Part shown: positions 1-8,032 of the stretch, piece after piece
Layout: each line of letters begins with the position of its first letter
Position numbering within the stretch: position 1 is the stretch's first letter
Assembly (NCBI RefSeq): GCF_039539345.1
Contig: NZ_BAABCY010000053.1
Span: 10,695-74,694 of the forward strand
From: Snuella lapsa
Lineage (GTDB): Bacteria; Bacteroidota; Bacteroidia; Flavobacteriales; Flavobacteriaceae
Direction: 5' to 3'
Length of the DNA: 64,000 nucleotides
Notes under the pieces: model-generated
What the model was told of the DNA's origin: nothing
Databases searched by the model: none
Seen by the model: the letters and a program-made list of their open reading frames with translations, nothing else
Position numbers and translations under genes: made by a program

Positions 1-1109
1 AGAACGATATTCATATTGAAACATCCTCGGCTTTTGATATTGATATTGTGGAAAACTTAAAAAAAGAAGGAAAAATAACTGACGATACTTACGTTATTAG
101 TAATGGTTTTAAACGGGCACAGTATGTGACTAACATTGCGCGTTTAATTAACAACGGTCATAACAATTGCATTCCAATCATTGATAATTATGAAGAAATC
201 GATTTGTTGTCTCAAGAAATTAAAGGTAATTATAATATAGGTATCCGTATTGCTTCAGAAGAAGAGCCTAAGTTCGAGTTTTATACATCGCGATTAGGTA
301 TTGGTTATAAAAATATAGTGCCTTTCTATAAAAATCAGATCAAGGACAATAAAAAAGTGACACTTAAAATGTTGCACTTTTTTATTAATACGGGTATTAG
401 GGATAATGCCTACTATTGGAATGAATTGTCCAAGTGTCTAAAGGTTTATACCAATCTAAAGAAAATATGCCCTTCATTGGATAGTTTAAATATAGGTGGT
501 GGATTTCCCATTAAAAATTCGTTGGCTTTCGAATTCGATTACGAGTATATGGTCGATGAGATCATTAATCAAATAAAACTGGCTTGTGAAGAAGAGGAAG
601 TAGATGTTCCAAATATTTTTACAGAGTTTGGTAGTTTTACAGTAGGTGAAAGTGGCGGTGCCATTTACGAGGTATTATACCAAAAACAACAGAACGATCG
701 CGAAAAATGGAATATGATTAACTCGTCGTTTATTACAACATTGCCAGACACATGGGCTATCAATAAGCGCTTTGTTATGTTGCCCGTAAATAGATGGCAT
801 GATACTTACGAGCGTGTTTTGCTTGGCGGTTTGACTTGCGACAGCGACGATTATTACAATAGCGAACAGCACATGAATGCTGTTTATTTGCCTAAGTATA
901 ATAAAGATAAACCCTTATATATAGGTTTCTTTAATGTGGGAGCCTATCAGGAAACTATTGGAGGTTTTGGAGGGCTTCAACACTGTTTAATACCATCTCC
1001 TAAGCATATCCTGATAGATAGGGATGCCGATGGTAATATCACAACAAAATTATTTAGTGAACAACAAAAAAGTGAAGACTTACTTAAAATTTTAGGTTAT
1101 GCAAACTAA
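1..1109 (+). CDS. speA: Arginine decarboxylase, biosynthetic type (5' end outside window)
   Basis: PLP enzyme of the fold III (alanine-racemase-like) group that converts arginine to agmatine, the first step of polyamine synthesis. The reading frame is already open at base 3 (first full codon) and continues upstream of the window, so the 5' end is missing; a GTG at 48 is only an internal codon. Visible family marks are the glycine-rich phosphate loop NIGGGFP and the segment EFGSFTVGESGG in the C-terminal half. The last 11 bases overlap the agmatinase gene, which points to a co-transcribed pathway. Arginine rather than another basic amino acid is inferred mainly from the agmatinase partner. Confidence 0.9.
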   Translation, partial: NDIHIETSSAFDIDIVENLKKEGKITDDTYVISNGFKRAQYVTNIARLINNGHNNCIPIIDNYEEIDLLSQEIKGNYNIGIRIASEEEPKFEFYTSRLGIGYKNIVPFYKNQIKDNKKVTLKMLHFFINTGIRDNAYYWNELSKCLKVYTNLKKICPSLDSLNIGGGFPIKNSLAFEFDYEYMVDEIINQIKLACEEEEVDVPNIFTEFGSFTVGESGGAIYEVLYQKQQNDREKWNMINSSFITTLPDTWAINKRFVMLPVNRWHDTYERVLLGGLTCDSDDYYNSEQHMNAVYLPKYNKDKPLYIGFFNVGAYQETIGGFGGLQHCLIPSPKHILIDRDADGNITTKLFSEQQKSEDLLKILGYAN

Positions 1110-2037
1110 AACATATGCTGGGATACCAGAAGAATTTGCAAAATTAGAGCAAGCAAAAATAGTTCTAATACCCGTACCTTATGATGGTACAAGTACATGG
1201 CAAAAAGGAGCTGATAAAGGGCCTGAAGCCTTTTTAAATGCTTCAGAGAATATGGAGCTTTACGATATCGAAACCGATACGGAAGTATACCAGCAGGGCG
1301 TTTTTTTAGCGGAACCTGTTACAGAAAATGCATCACCAGAAACAATGGTGCAAGCGGTTCATGAAGTGACTAAAAAGTATATTAAAAAGAATAAGTTTGT
1401 TACCATTTTTGGAGGAGAGCATTCGGTTTCTATAGGAACCATACGTGCGTTTAACGAAACTTTTAACAACTTAACAGTGTTGCATATCGATGCACATGCC
1501 GATTTACGAAAAACCTACGAAGGTTCTACCTGTAACCATGCCTGTGCTGTATATGAAGCAAGTCAAACAACCAATTTAATTCAGGTAGGGATTCGTTCCA
1601 TGGATGTGAAAGAAAAAACCGTTATGGATCAAGAGAAAACCTATTTTGCTCATGAGATGGCGATAGATGATTCCTGGATGGATTCGGCAATAGATCAAAT
1701 GACCGATAATGTATTTATTACATTCGATCTGGATGCCTTAGATCCTTCTATTATGCCATCTACAGGAACACCTGAGCCGGGAGGGTTGTTTTGGTATGAG
1801 ACCTTAGACTTTTTAAAACAGGTGTTTGCCGAAAAGAATGTGGTTGGTTTCGATATAGTTGAATTGTGCCCTAATGACAAGGAGAAATCTTCAGATTTTT
1901 TAGCAGCCAAGTTGTATTATAAAATGCTTAGTTATAAATTTATGAACGAAGCTATCGACGAAGATTACGATAATACCTATAGCAAAGCAGAACAAAAAAA
2001 TAACGTTTCAAAATTCAGTGATAACGATGAGTACTAA
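1099..2037 (+). CDS. speB: Agmatinase (ureohydrolase family)
   Basis: Hydrolyses agmatine to putrescine and urea. The 312-residue protein carries the binuclear manganese motifs of the arginase/agmatinase family: GGEHS at 105-109, DAHAD at 131-135 and FDLDALDP at 209-216, followed by the TGTPEPGG segment. Length is normal for the family. It starts inside the end of the arginine decarboxylase gene and its own 3' end overlaps the next gene by 11 bases, so the three genes form a tight polyamine operon. Arginase or formimidoylglutamase would share the motifs; the arginine decarboxylase neighbour favours agmatinase. Confidence 0.93.
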   Translation: MQTKTYAGIPEEFAKLEQAKIVLIPVPYDGTSTWQKGADKGPEAFLNASENMELYDIETDTEVYQQGVFLAEPVTENASPETMVQAVHEVTKKYIKKNKFVTIFGGEHSVSIGTIRAFNETFNNLTVLHIDAHADLRKTYEGSTCNHACAVYEASQTTNLIQVGIRSMDVKEKTVMDQEKTYFAHEMAIDDSWMDSAIDQMTDNVFITFDLDALDPSIMPSTGTPEPGGLFWYETLDFLKQVFAEKNVVGFDIVELCPNDKEKSSDFLAAKLYYKMLSYKFMNEAIDEDYDNTYSKAEQKNNVSKFSDNDEY

Positions 2038-3001
2038 AGGACCTATTTCAAATTTTATAGAACATCATTACCTGCACTTCAATGCTGCGGCATTGGTAGA
2101 TGCTGCAAAAGGCTATGAGGATCAGTTGCATGCTGGTGCAAAAATGTTGGTGTCTTTAGCAGGAGCAATGAGTACGGCTGAGCTAGGTAAGAGTTTTGCA
2201 GAAATGATACGTCAGGATAAAGTACAAATCATATCCTGTACAGGTGCTAATCTTGAGGAAGATATTATGAATTTAGTGGCACACTCACACTACAAAAGAG
2301 TGCCAAATTATCGTGATTTGACCCCTCAAGAAGAGTGGAATTTATTAGAGAAAGGCCTTAATAGGGTAACCGATACCTGTATTCCTGAGGAAGAAGCCTT
2401 TAGGAGATTGCAAAAGCACATTTTTGAAATTTGGAAAGATGCCGAAGCTAAGGGAGAACGCTATTTCCCGCATGAATATATGTATAAAATGTTGTTGTCT
2501 GGAGTGCTGGAAGAATACTATGAAATCGATTTGAAAGACTCATGGATGTTTGCTGCAGCCGAAAAAAACTTACCTATAGTGGTTCCAGGATGGGAAGACA
2601 GTACTATGGGGAACATTTTTGCAAGTTATGTGCTTAAAGGCGAATTAAAGGCTAGTACCATGAAATCGGGTATCGAGTATATGACCTTTTTAGCCGACTG
2701 GTATACCGAAAATTCAGAAAGGGGTATTGGATTCTTTCAAATAGGAGGCGGTATTGCTGGCGATTTTCCTATTTGTGTAGTCCCTATGCTATATCAGGAT
2801 ATGGAACGTGTGGATACCCCGTTCTGGAGTTATTTTTGTCAGATTAGTGATTCGACTACCAGTTATGGTTCCTATTCCGGAGCAGTTCCTAACGAAAAAA
2901 TAACCTGGGGTAAATTAGATATTGATACTCCAAAATTTATTGTTGAAAGTGATGCGACTATCGTTGCGCCTTTAATATTTGCTTATATCTTAGGCATGTG
3001 A
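2027..3001 (+). CDS. Deoxyhypusine synthase-like protein, probable homospermidine synthase (SpeY type)
   Basis: A 324-residue member of the deoxyhypusine synthase family. The active-site region SGAVPNEKITWGK is intact, with the lysine (about residue 296) that forms the imine with the aminobutyl group in characterised family members. Bacteria lack eIF5A, and bacterial DHS-like proteins encoded with polyamine genes have been assigned as homospermidine synthases, so polyamine transfer is the likely role. The ATG at 2027 is chosen over a GTG at 2018 because it fits the ATGA-type overlap with the agmatinase stop. Function is inferred from family and context; the actual product polyamine is unknown. 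Confidence 0.82.
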   Translation: MSTKGPISNFIEHHYLHFNAAALVDAAKGYEDQLHAGAKMLVSLAGAMSTAELGKSFAEMIRQDKVQIISCTGANLEEDIMNLVAHSHYKRVPNYRDLTPQEEWNLLEKGLNRVTDTCIPEEEAFRRLQKHIFEIWKDAEAKGERYFPHEYMYKMLLSGVLEEYYEIDLKDSWMFAAAEKNLPIVVPGWEDSTMGNIFASYVLKGELKASTMKSGIEYMTFLADWYTENSERGIGFFQIGGGIAGDFPICVVPMLYQDMERVDTPFWSYFCQISDSTTSYGSYSGAVPNEKITWGKLDIDTPKFIVESDATIVAPLIFAYILGM

Positions 3002-3028
3002 TTTTTAAACAGCATTCAAACCAAACAA

Positions 3029-3346
3029 ATGAAAAACAGAGACAGCCATTTAAAAAGAGTCATTGTAGATTTTAAAAAACTAACACCAGAGATTTTAGCG
3101 TTACTTGTTGAAAAATATCCCGATGGATACGATGAAGATCAAATTATCTCATTTAGAAATGCCAGTAATGAAATTATTGAAGCTGTAGAAGTATCGACCA
3201 GTGACACCAAGTATCTTGTTAAAGTGAGTAAGAAACTGGCTATGACCATGGAGAATTACGATGAGGATGATTACGAAGACTATGAAGGGAACGATTCCGA
3301 TGCGATTCAAGAACCTGATTTGTCTAATGAGGAGGATTCAGATTAA
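3029..3346 (+). CDS. Small conserved acidic protein, function unknown
   Basis: A 105-residue protein with an N-terminal basic/hydrophobic globular part (about residues 1-70) and a very acidic, Asp/Glu/Asn-rich tail from about 75 on, probably disordered. No catalytic motif, signal peptide or membrane segment is visible. It follows the polyamine genes by 27 bases and could share their transcript. I recall similar small flavobacterial proteins being labelled DNA primase in databases, but nothing in this sequence resembles a primase. The acidic tail might bind a polycation, for example polyamines, but that is speculation. Confidence 0.75.
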   Translation: MKNRDSHLKRVIVDFKKLTPEILALLVEKYPDGYDEDQIISFRNASNEIIEAVEVSTSDTKYLVKVSKKLAMTMENYDEDDYEDYEGNDSDAIQEPDLSNEEDSD

Positions 3347-3451
3347 ATACTATAATTCCAATAAGCATATGTTGAGGTAGATACTTTTAAAATCACCGCG
3401 ATACATCCGGGCTATCACAAGTCAAAATTCAAATGTTTTTCCCTATAAATG

Positions 3452-3472
3452 CCTCGCGGCAAATCCGCGAGG
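3452..3472 (+). terminator. GC-rich hairpin, probable terminator
   Basis: A perfect 8-bp stem (CCTCGCGG / CCGCGAGG) with a 5-base loop, in an AT-rich gap 106 bases after the polyamine-linked gene. The bases after it (TGGTTTATT) form only a weak U-tract on the plus strand, so a REP-like or attenuator role is possible. Confidence 0.5.
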
Positions 3473-3521
3473 TGGTTTATTAAAATGTGGTTGATAAAGA
3501 GAACTACTAAATAATTAAGCT

Positions 3522-4301
3522 ATGTATACTGCTTTTGCTTATCAGGTTGCTAGTACTATTAACATAAAAGAGATAAAACAACAATCAAAATGGTTATTGT
3601 TGTTTCAGGATAGTGACGAACTGTACTATTCAAGTGCTCCCAATAAATTTATTTACATATTTCATTATGGCATGGTCAGCTTTTTTAACCTTACCAAAAA
3701 TGAAATTGACGAAGCATTGGCCTACATAAAACCGTTTTGTGCTAACTATATTTCAGAGCAGATATCAGAGGAGGTTCAGGTTAATGTTGTTGCAAATACC
3801 TTAAAGGTAGAATTTGATAAGATTATTTTACCTAGTATTAGTGAGGAAATGATACGGCTTGTGATGCTAAATGCGTCGCAATCGGTAGCGTTAAACCTGT
3901 ATTCAGAAATTACCGAGCAACTGTTAACCGAAACCAATCAGCATACTTTGTATCTGGAGAAGAAAGGGCGTCTGGATATTTCGGGATATAAATTAAAGCG
4001 GTTTATAGGTAAGGTTTTAAACATAAAGAATAAGATATCGGAAAACCTATATATTTTTGATTCCCCCGATATTGTTTGGGAAGACGAACAACTTAATAAA
4101 CTAAATAGCGATTTAAAAGCGACTTTCGATCTTAAGGACCGTTACAAATTAATTAGGGACAGGGTTGATATTATTAAAGAAAATCTGGAGCTTTTCAAAG
4201 ATATAATGGACCATAAGGAAAGCAGTCGCCTTGAGTGGATCATTATTATCTTAATTGTAATCGAAGTGATCGATGTGTTTATAACGCGTTTGTTTTTTTA
4301 A
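3522..4301 (+). CDS. DUF155 / RMD1-YagE family membrane protein
   Basis: A 259-residue protein with the DUF155 layout: a globular N-terminal and central part including the LEKKGRLDISG region, a helical segment with many charged residues (about 190-235), and one C-terminal membrane helix after LEWIIIIL (about 237-256). The family includes the yeast mitochondrial proteins RMD1/RMD8 and uncharacterised bacterial homologues; no enzymatic activity is established. The last 51 bases overlap the end of the convergent glycosyltransferase gene, so the C-terminal helix is encoded opposite that gene's tail. Confidence 0.85.
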   Translation: MYTAFAYQVASTINIKEIKQQSKWLLLFQDSDELYYSSAPNKFIYIFHYGMVSFFNLTKNEIDEALAYIKPFCANYISEQISEEVQVNVVANTLKVEFDKIILPSISEEMIRLVMLNASQSVALNLYSEITEQLLTETNQHTLYLEKKGRLDISGYKLKRFIGKVLNIKNKISENLYIFDSPDIVWEDEQLNKLNSDLKATFDLKDRYKLIRDRVDIIKENLELFKDIMDHKESSRLEWIIIILIVIEVIDVFITRLFF

Positions 4302-5693
4302 GAACACTTCCCAGATAAATACTCCGTAAACAATAACATATTCCAGTCCGATGACCCATAAGTTTTCGGTATTGTTAGCATTGGCATAGGCCAAATAGCT
4401 TAAAATGATAACAAGGCTCCATACCAATGGGAATTTATAGCCAGTAAATACCGATAGTATTAAAAGCGTTGCAATGTACCAAGGGTGAACTGTTGTAGCT
4501 GTAAAGTAATAAAATGTTAACACAAAAAGCATGGCAGTTAACAAGTCGGTAAAGGTTTTTTGTTTTTTTAAAAAAGCCATAATCAATACAAATATAAGTA
4601 CTGTAATGGCTATTAGTTTTCCAATAATTGCAATTTCATTCCACCCTCTAAAATAATAGCCTATGGCTCTGGCGATATAATAGATGCTCGCGTTAAACTC
4701 AAAATTCTGAAACCATAAACCAACGGTTTGCGCATAGTTATCTATAAATTGCGAAGCATAAAAAGGAGCAAAAAGAAATAATGTTGTTACGCCTATAATG
4801 GCATAAAATACGATTAATTTGAATATGGAAGGAAGGTCCAGCGTAGCAGTTTCACTGGCGTTTACTAGTTTGGAAGATTTGTTGTTTTGAAATCTGTAAC
4901 GCTTTAAAAAACATTGGTAAAATAAGGGAAGGAAGATCAAGGGAATGAGTTTTACCGAAACAGATAGTGCAAATACAACACCACCAATTACCCATTTGCC
5001 TTTGTGGATTAAATAGAGGCTCCACACAAGGAAAAAAATCATCACGCCTTCAAAATGAAGGTTTCCACTTAGTTCAATAATAATAAAGGGATTTAATAAA
5101 TACCAAAAGATAGTATATGTTGGGATATTGAGATTGTCTAAAAGTTTTTTACCAAAAAATAAAGTACCAAAATCGGCAGCAATAATTAATAAACGCATAA
5201 CGACAACCGACCCTAAAATACTTTTACCAGCAAAGAGTCCGGCAATTACAAAACAAAGCTGATTTATAGGAGGGTAATTGGTAAAATGACTAGCATTAAG
5301 TGTTCCCATACCTTCAAATAATTCTTGAGCTTGAAGAATCGGAAACTCCCCATTACTTATAAATGATTCAACAGTATATAAGTATGGGTTAAAACCTTCT
5401 AGAATCATACGTCCATCCCAAATAAAGCGATAAAAGTCCTGTGATAAGTTGGGTATTGCTAAAATGAACAACCCCCGAAAACCAAAAGCTAGCCATGTTA
5501 GTAATAATGTATTATGTCTTAATAGCGTAAGGATTTTATAAAACAAAGCAAACAATGCGGTATAAAGAATAACAAGCTTAGTGTACTCTGTACGAGCCAA
5601 ATTGTATGCAAAAATGACATAACACATAACGCTCACCACAACCAAAATAGGGAGCATTTTGTTTTGCTTAAGAAAAAACATGTTCAAAGCCAT
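4251..5693 (-). CDS. Polytopic membrane glycosyltransferase, GT87/DUF2029-like
   Basis: A 480-residue protein with about 10-12 hydrophobic helices. The first periplasmic loop holds SQDFYRFIWDGRMIL, matching the acidic loop of GT-C type polyprenol-dependent mannosyltransferases, and NYPPINQ follows later. Expected role: transfer of a sugar from a polyprenyl-phosphate donor on the outer face of the inner membrane. Acceptor unknown. A TATATTTG box lies only 4 bases upstream of the chosen ATG at 5693, so translation may really begin at the fifth codon (ATG at 5681) or from a leaderless message. Convergent overlap with the DUF155 gene. Confidence 0.78.
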   Translation of the reverse strand: MALNMFFLKQNKMLPILVVVSVMCYVIFAYNLARTEYTKLVILYTALFALFYKILTLLRHNTLLLTWLAFGFRGLFILAIPNLSQDFYRFIWDGRMILEGFNPYLYTVESFISNGEFPILQAQELFEGMGTLNASHFTNYPPINQLCFVIAGLFAGKSILGSVVVMRLLIIAADFGTLFFGKKLLDNLNIPTYTIFWYLLNPFIIIELSGNLHFEGVMIFFLVWSLYLIHKGKWVIGGVVFALSVSVKLIPLIFLPLFYQCFLKRYRFQNNKSSKLVNASETATLDLPSIFKLIVFYAIIGVTTLFLFAPFYASQFIDNYAQTVGLWFQNFEFNASIYYIARAIGYYFRGWNEIAIIGKLIAITVLIFVLIMAFLKKQKTFTDLLTAMLFVLTFYYFTATTVHPWYIATLLILSVFTGYKFPLVWSLVIILSYLAYANANNTENLWVIGLEYVIVYGVFIWEVFLKKQTRYKHIDHFDYN

Positions 5694-5697
5694 TATC

Positions 5698-5705
5698 CAA
5701 ATATA
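5698..5705 (-). promoter_or_regulatory. TAnnTTTG -7 box for the GT87-like gene
   Basis: TATATTTG on the minus strand matches the Bacteroidota -7 consensus exactly. It ends 4 bases before the ATG at 5693, so the transcript would start almost at the start codon. Confidence 0.5.
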
Positions 5706-5832
5706 GTATTATTTGGTTTTGTGTTTTTTATTGTAGTATAATTTATTAAATAACAAATATTATAGATGATTCGTTATGCTGTAAGCGTTTTTTTGTAAAT
5801 TTAATTGTTTTAACTAATTCAAAAACAGTATT

Positions 5833-6372
5833 ATGAAAACAATGTATTCTCTTTTCTGTGCGTGTTTACTTGTTGTAAGCTGCCAACCAAAGCCGGACAA
5901 TTCTGCCAAAGAGGCTTTCGAAAAAAATTCAAAAACAGTGTTAGCCAATTTAGAAGCCTGGCAAAACGAAAGCTTGGATTATTCCCAGTATGCAGAAGAT
6001 TTTGTGATGAAGGAAACCGGATTTGGAGCCGCTAAAGATTCTTTAAGTCTTCAGGAGATGAAGGAATCGGATAAGGCTTTATGGGCAAATTATGATTTTA
6101 AGATGCTTACCAACCCTCCTGTCCTGTTGCCAGGTGTAAATGTAGATACAAAAGAACCAGATGGTTCTGTGCGTCATTACAGCGAATGGGAAGTAACGTT
6201 GCCAGCAACAGATTCTACCGAAGCAAAATCGGGAGTTATCAAATTGTATGAGTCTTTCGATTTTAATGAAGAAGGTAAAATTGTTTACCAACAGATCTAT
6301 GGAGACTTTACAGGTTTGATGATGCACTTACATCATAATGATGCCGCTGAAGAAGAAATGATGGAGGAATAA
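5833..6372 (+). CDS. Lipoprotein, possibly NTF2/SnoaL-like fold
   Basis: A 179-residue exported lipoprotein: basic start, hydrophobic stretch and lipobox VVSC with the lipidated cysteine at about 17. The mature part has alternating helix and strand segments, including a C-terminal pattern (KLYESFDFNEEGKIVYQQIYGDF, split here as two motifs around residues 140-162) reminiscent of NTF2-like proteins, and ends in a His/Glu/Met-rich tail. No enzyme motif stands out. It stands alone between a divergent glycosyltransferase gene and a hairpin terminator. The fold call is tentative; the lipoprotein call is firm. Confidence 0.72.
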   Translation: MKTMYSLFCACLLVVSCQPKPDNSAKEAFEKNSKTVLANLEAWQNESLDYSQYAEDFVMKETGFGAAKDSLSLQEMKESDKALWANYDFKMLTNPPVLLPGVNVDTKEPDGSVRHYSEWEVTLPATDSTEAKSGVIKLYESFDFNEEGKIVYQQIYGDFTGLMMHLHHNDAAEEEMMEE

Positions 6373-6397
6373 ACGTTTTTTATTTCTGTAAAAAAAT

Positions 6398-6428
6398 AAA
6401 CCCATGTGTCCTTATGATACATGGGTTT
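6398..6428. terminator. Hairpin terminator, probably bidirectional
   Basis: A 10-bp inverted repeat AAACCCATGT / ACATGGGTTT with an 11-base loop, 25 bases past the lipoprotein stop. The T-rich run is better on the minus strand, so it may also end the leftward membrane-protein transcript. Confidence 0.6.
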
Positions 6429-6583
6429 GTCGTATATAGTGAAATGAGTAGATTTTTATTTTTTTAAGGTTCTTAATGGTGACGGAGATCAAGATTTAGC
6501 TGCATCTTAATTTTGTGAAGCTTGCAAAATGAGATAGACCATCTTACACTGTATGTGTCAAATGTATTTAATATAGTGTTATT

Positions 6584-7126
6584 CTAAGAGGTAAATAAAT
6601 AGGTGAATGTTAGCAATATAGCTAATAATGTCAGGGTGTATATGCCATATATGAATAAATGATTGGCTTCAATCAAAATACTTCCTTTTCTATTATTCAG
6701 ACCTTTGTTTTTATTTATACAATAATCTAAATCAGATATGTATTCTATTTTAAAATCTTTAATTTTCCTAAATTCTTTGTTTACTGTTTCTGGGGAGCAA
6801 TCGGCATATTGGAATTTGTTTATTTTAAATATTTCACTGGCTTTATAAATTGAAAGACCGAGCAAAATAATGGTTAATATGAAGATTAAACCTAGACCTA
6901 TTTTTGTGCAAATATTAATGTTGTTGAGTTTGTCGTAGAATAAGGGGATAATGAATGCTATTATTGAAATTATTAAACCAGATTGACCTATTAAGTGGGT
7001 TATTTTATTTTCTATAATTGTCAACCTCTTGTCTTCATTTTCAAAAAGTCTAAGTAAGTAACTGATTTTATCATCAAGTAATTGATTTTTTTGATGAGTT
7101 TCCTTTTTTTTGTTTTTTTCAGACAT
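6584..7126 (-). CDS. Small membrane protein with helical N-terminus, function unknown
   Basis: A 180-residue protein: charged, coiled-coil-prone N-terminus (residues 1-42), two close membrane helices (about 45-64 and 75-97), a cytosolic segment rich in Lys/Asn/Asp, and a last membrane helix (about 155-178). The arrangement, including a conserved-looking N/K stretch before the final helix, recalls small effector-type membrane proteins such as the SLATT or PycTM groups, but no diagnostic motif allows assignment. It starts 2 bases after the truncated ATP-grasp gene and must be co-transcribed with it. Low GC compared with flanking core genes suggests acquired DNA. Confidence 0.6.
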   Translation of the reverse strand: MSEKNKKKETHQKNQLLDDKISYLLRLFENEDKRLTIIENKITHLIGQSGLIISIIAFIIPLFYDKLNNINICTKIGLGLIFILTIILLGLSIYKASEIFKINKFQYADCSPETVNKEFRKIKDFKIEYISDLDYCINKNKGLNNRKGSILIEANHLFIYGIYTLTLLAILLTFTYLFTS

Positions 7127-7128
7127 AT

Positions 7129-7527
7129 CTAATTGGTTAAAAAATTAATTATTTCATCTGATATATTTAGTCCTGTATCATTTTCAATCCAAACCCATTG
7201 GCCGTTGGGGTTTATTTCTAAAAAGACATAATTATTTTTTGTTTTTATTAGATCAATTGCCCCAAAATTTAGATTCAATTTTGAAGTGATTCTTAAACAC
7301 ATTTCTTCTATGTGTTGAGGTAATCTATATCTAGAAAACTTTAATCTTCCTTTTCTCCAATCGAGTTTTGTATTGTCGTTTGATTGAGAATCTATTTTGG
7401 CAGCAAAGATCTTTCCATTGACAACTGTTACTCTCAACTCATATTCTTTAGAAATCTCATTTTGAAAAATATTAATCTTAACTAATGGAAACTCCATATC
7501 AAGGATTAATTTGCCCTTTGGCACCAT
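7129..7527 (-). pseudogene. C-terminal fragment of a MvdD/grasp-with-spasm-type ATP-grasp peptide maturase
   Basis: The 132 residues match only the C-terminal ATP-grasp half of RiPP ligases of the microviridin / grasp-with-spasm kind: the segment KEYELRVTVVNGKIFAAKI, then DWRK, FGAIDLI and the metal-binding end FLEINPNGQWVWIE. Intact relatives are about 320 residues, so roughly the first 190, including the pre-ATP-grasp and first ATP-grasp lobe, are missing. Upstream in the same frame only about 22 low-complexity codons precede a stop. It is followed at 2 bases by the small membrane protein gene. Most likely a remnant left by deletion or recombination near 7530. Confidence 0.75.
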
Positions 7528-7948
7528 TAATGATAATAATCTGCTTTTTAATTTTATTCCTGTTTTTTTTTCTTTTTTCTTTTTTAAAAATATTACTATT
7601 TGGAATCACAATATAAATCTGTATAGTGTTTTTAGTAACATAAGTAAAGAGTTGTATGGGTTAGGATTTAAAACTGATTCTGTTCATATACTTAAACCTT
7701 TTTCAATGGTTCAACATGTGTCTTATTATCAACTCTCTAATAAAAGGGTTAAGGGTTTCCTGAAAATTCCAACCGCATTGATGTTTGTTATATTTGTGTT
7801 GTTACCATTTTGCTTTGAAGGTTATGGGATTTTGAAGATGCTAACTGATTTTAGAATTGCATATTTTTCATATATAAGTGCTATTCTTACTTTTTTTATT
7901 GGATACGTGACACTGATTCAATTGTTCAGCCCTACAAAGAACATTTAG
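7511..7948 (+). CDS. Hypothetical membrane protein, possibly a 5'-truncated remnant
   Basis: An open frame of up to 145 codons. The first about 27 residues are low complexity and antiparallel to the ATP-grasp fragment start, so the given start is doubtful; a later ATG (MVQHVSYY, about residue 65) is an alternative. The convincing part is the C-terminal region with two membrane helices (about 90-105 and 118-138). No family recognised. It meets the ATP-grasp fragment head to head at the same breakpoint, so both may be halves of different broken genes joined there. Confidence 0.4.
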   Translation: MPFGTINDNNLLFNFIPVFFSFFFFKNITIWNHNINLYSVFSNISKELYGLGFKTDSVHILKPFSMVQHVSYYQLSNKRVKGFLKIPTALMFVIFVLLPFCFEGYGILKMLTDFRIAYFSYISAILTFFIGYVTLIQLFSPTKNI

Positions 7949-7998
7949 GTTAGGAAATTAAATTTACTGACTATATGTTGACTAGAATAAAAGTAAAA

Positions 7999-8024
7999 CC
8001 CTGTAAAATCAGTGTTTTACAGGG
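7999..8024 (-). terminator. Intrinsic terminator of the tmRNA gene
   Basis: Perfect 10-bp stem CCCTGTAAAA / TTTTACAGGG with a 6-base loop; on the minus strand it is followed by TTTTACTTTT. It lies 9 bases past the tmRNA 3' end. Confidence 0.85.
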
Positions 8025-8032
8025 TGTGTAAG

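Noticed and set aside
48..1109. GTG at 48 as the start of a complete arginine decarboxylase gene
   Set aside because: The frame stays open to the window edge and the codons before it continue the family sequence, so the gene is cut by the window.
3029..3346. DNA primase assignment for the small acidic protein
   Set aside because: No primase motif, zinc finger or TOPRIM domain is present.
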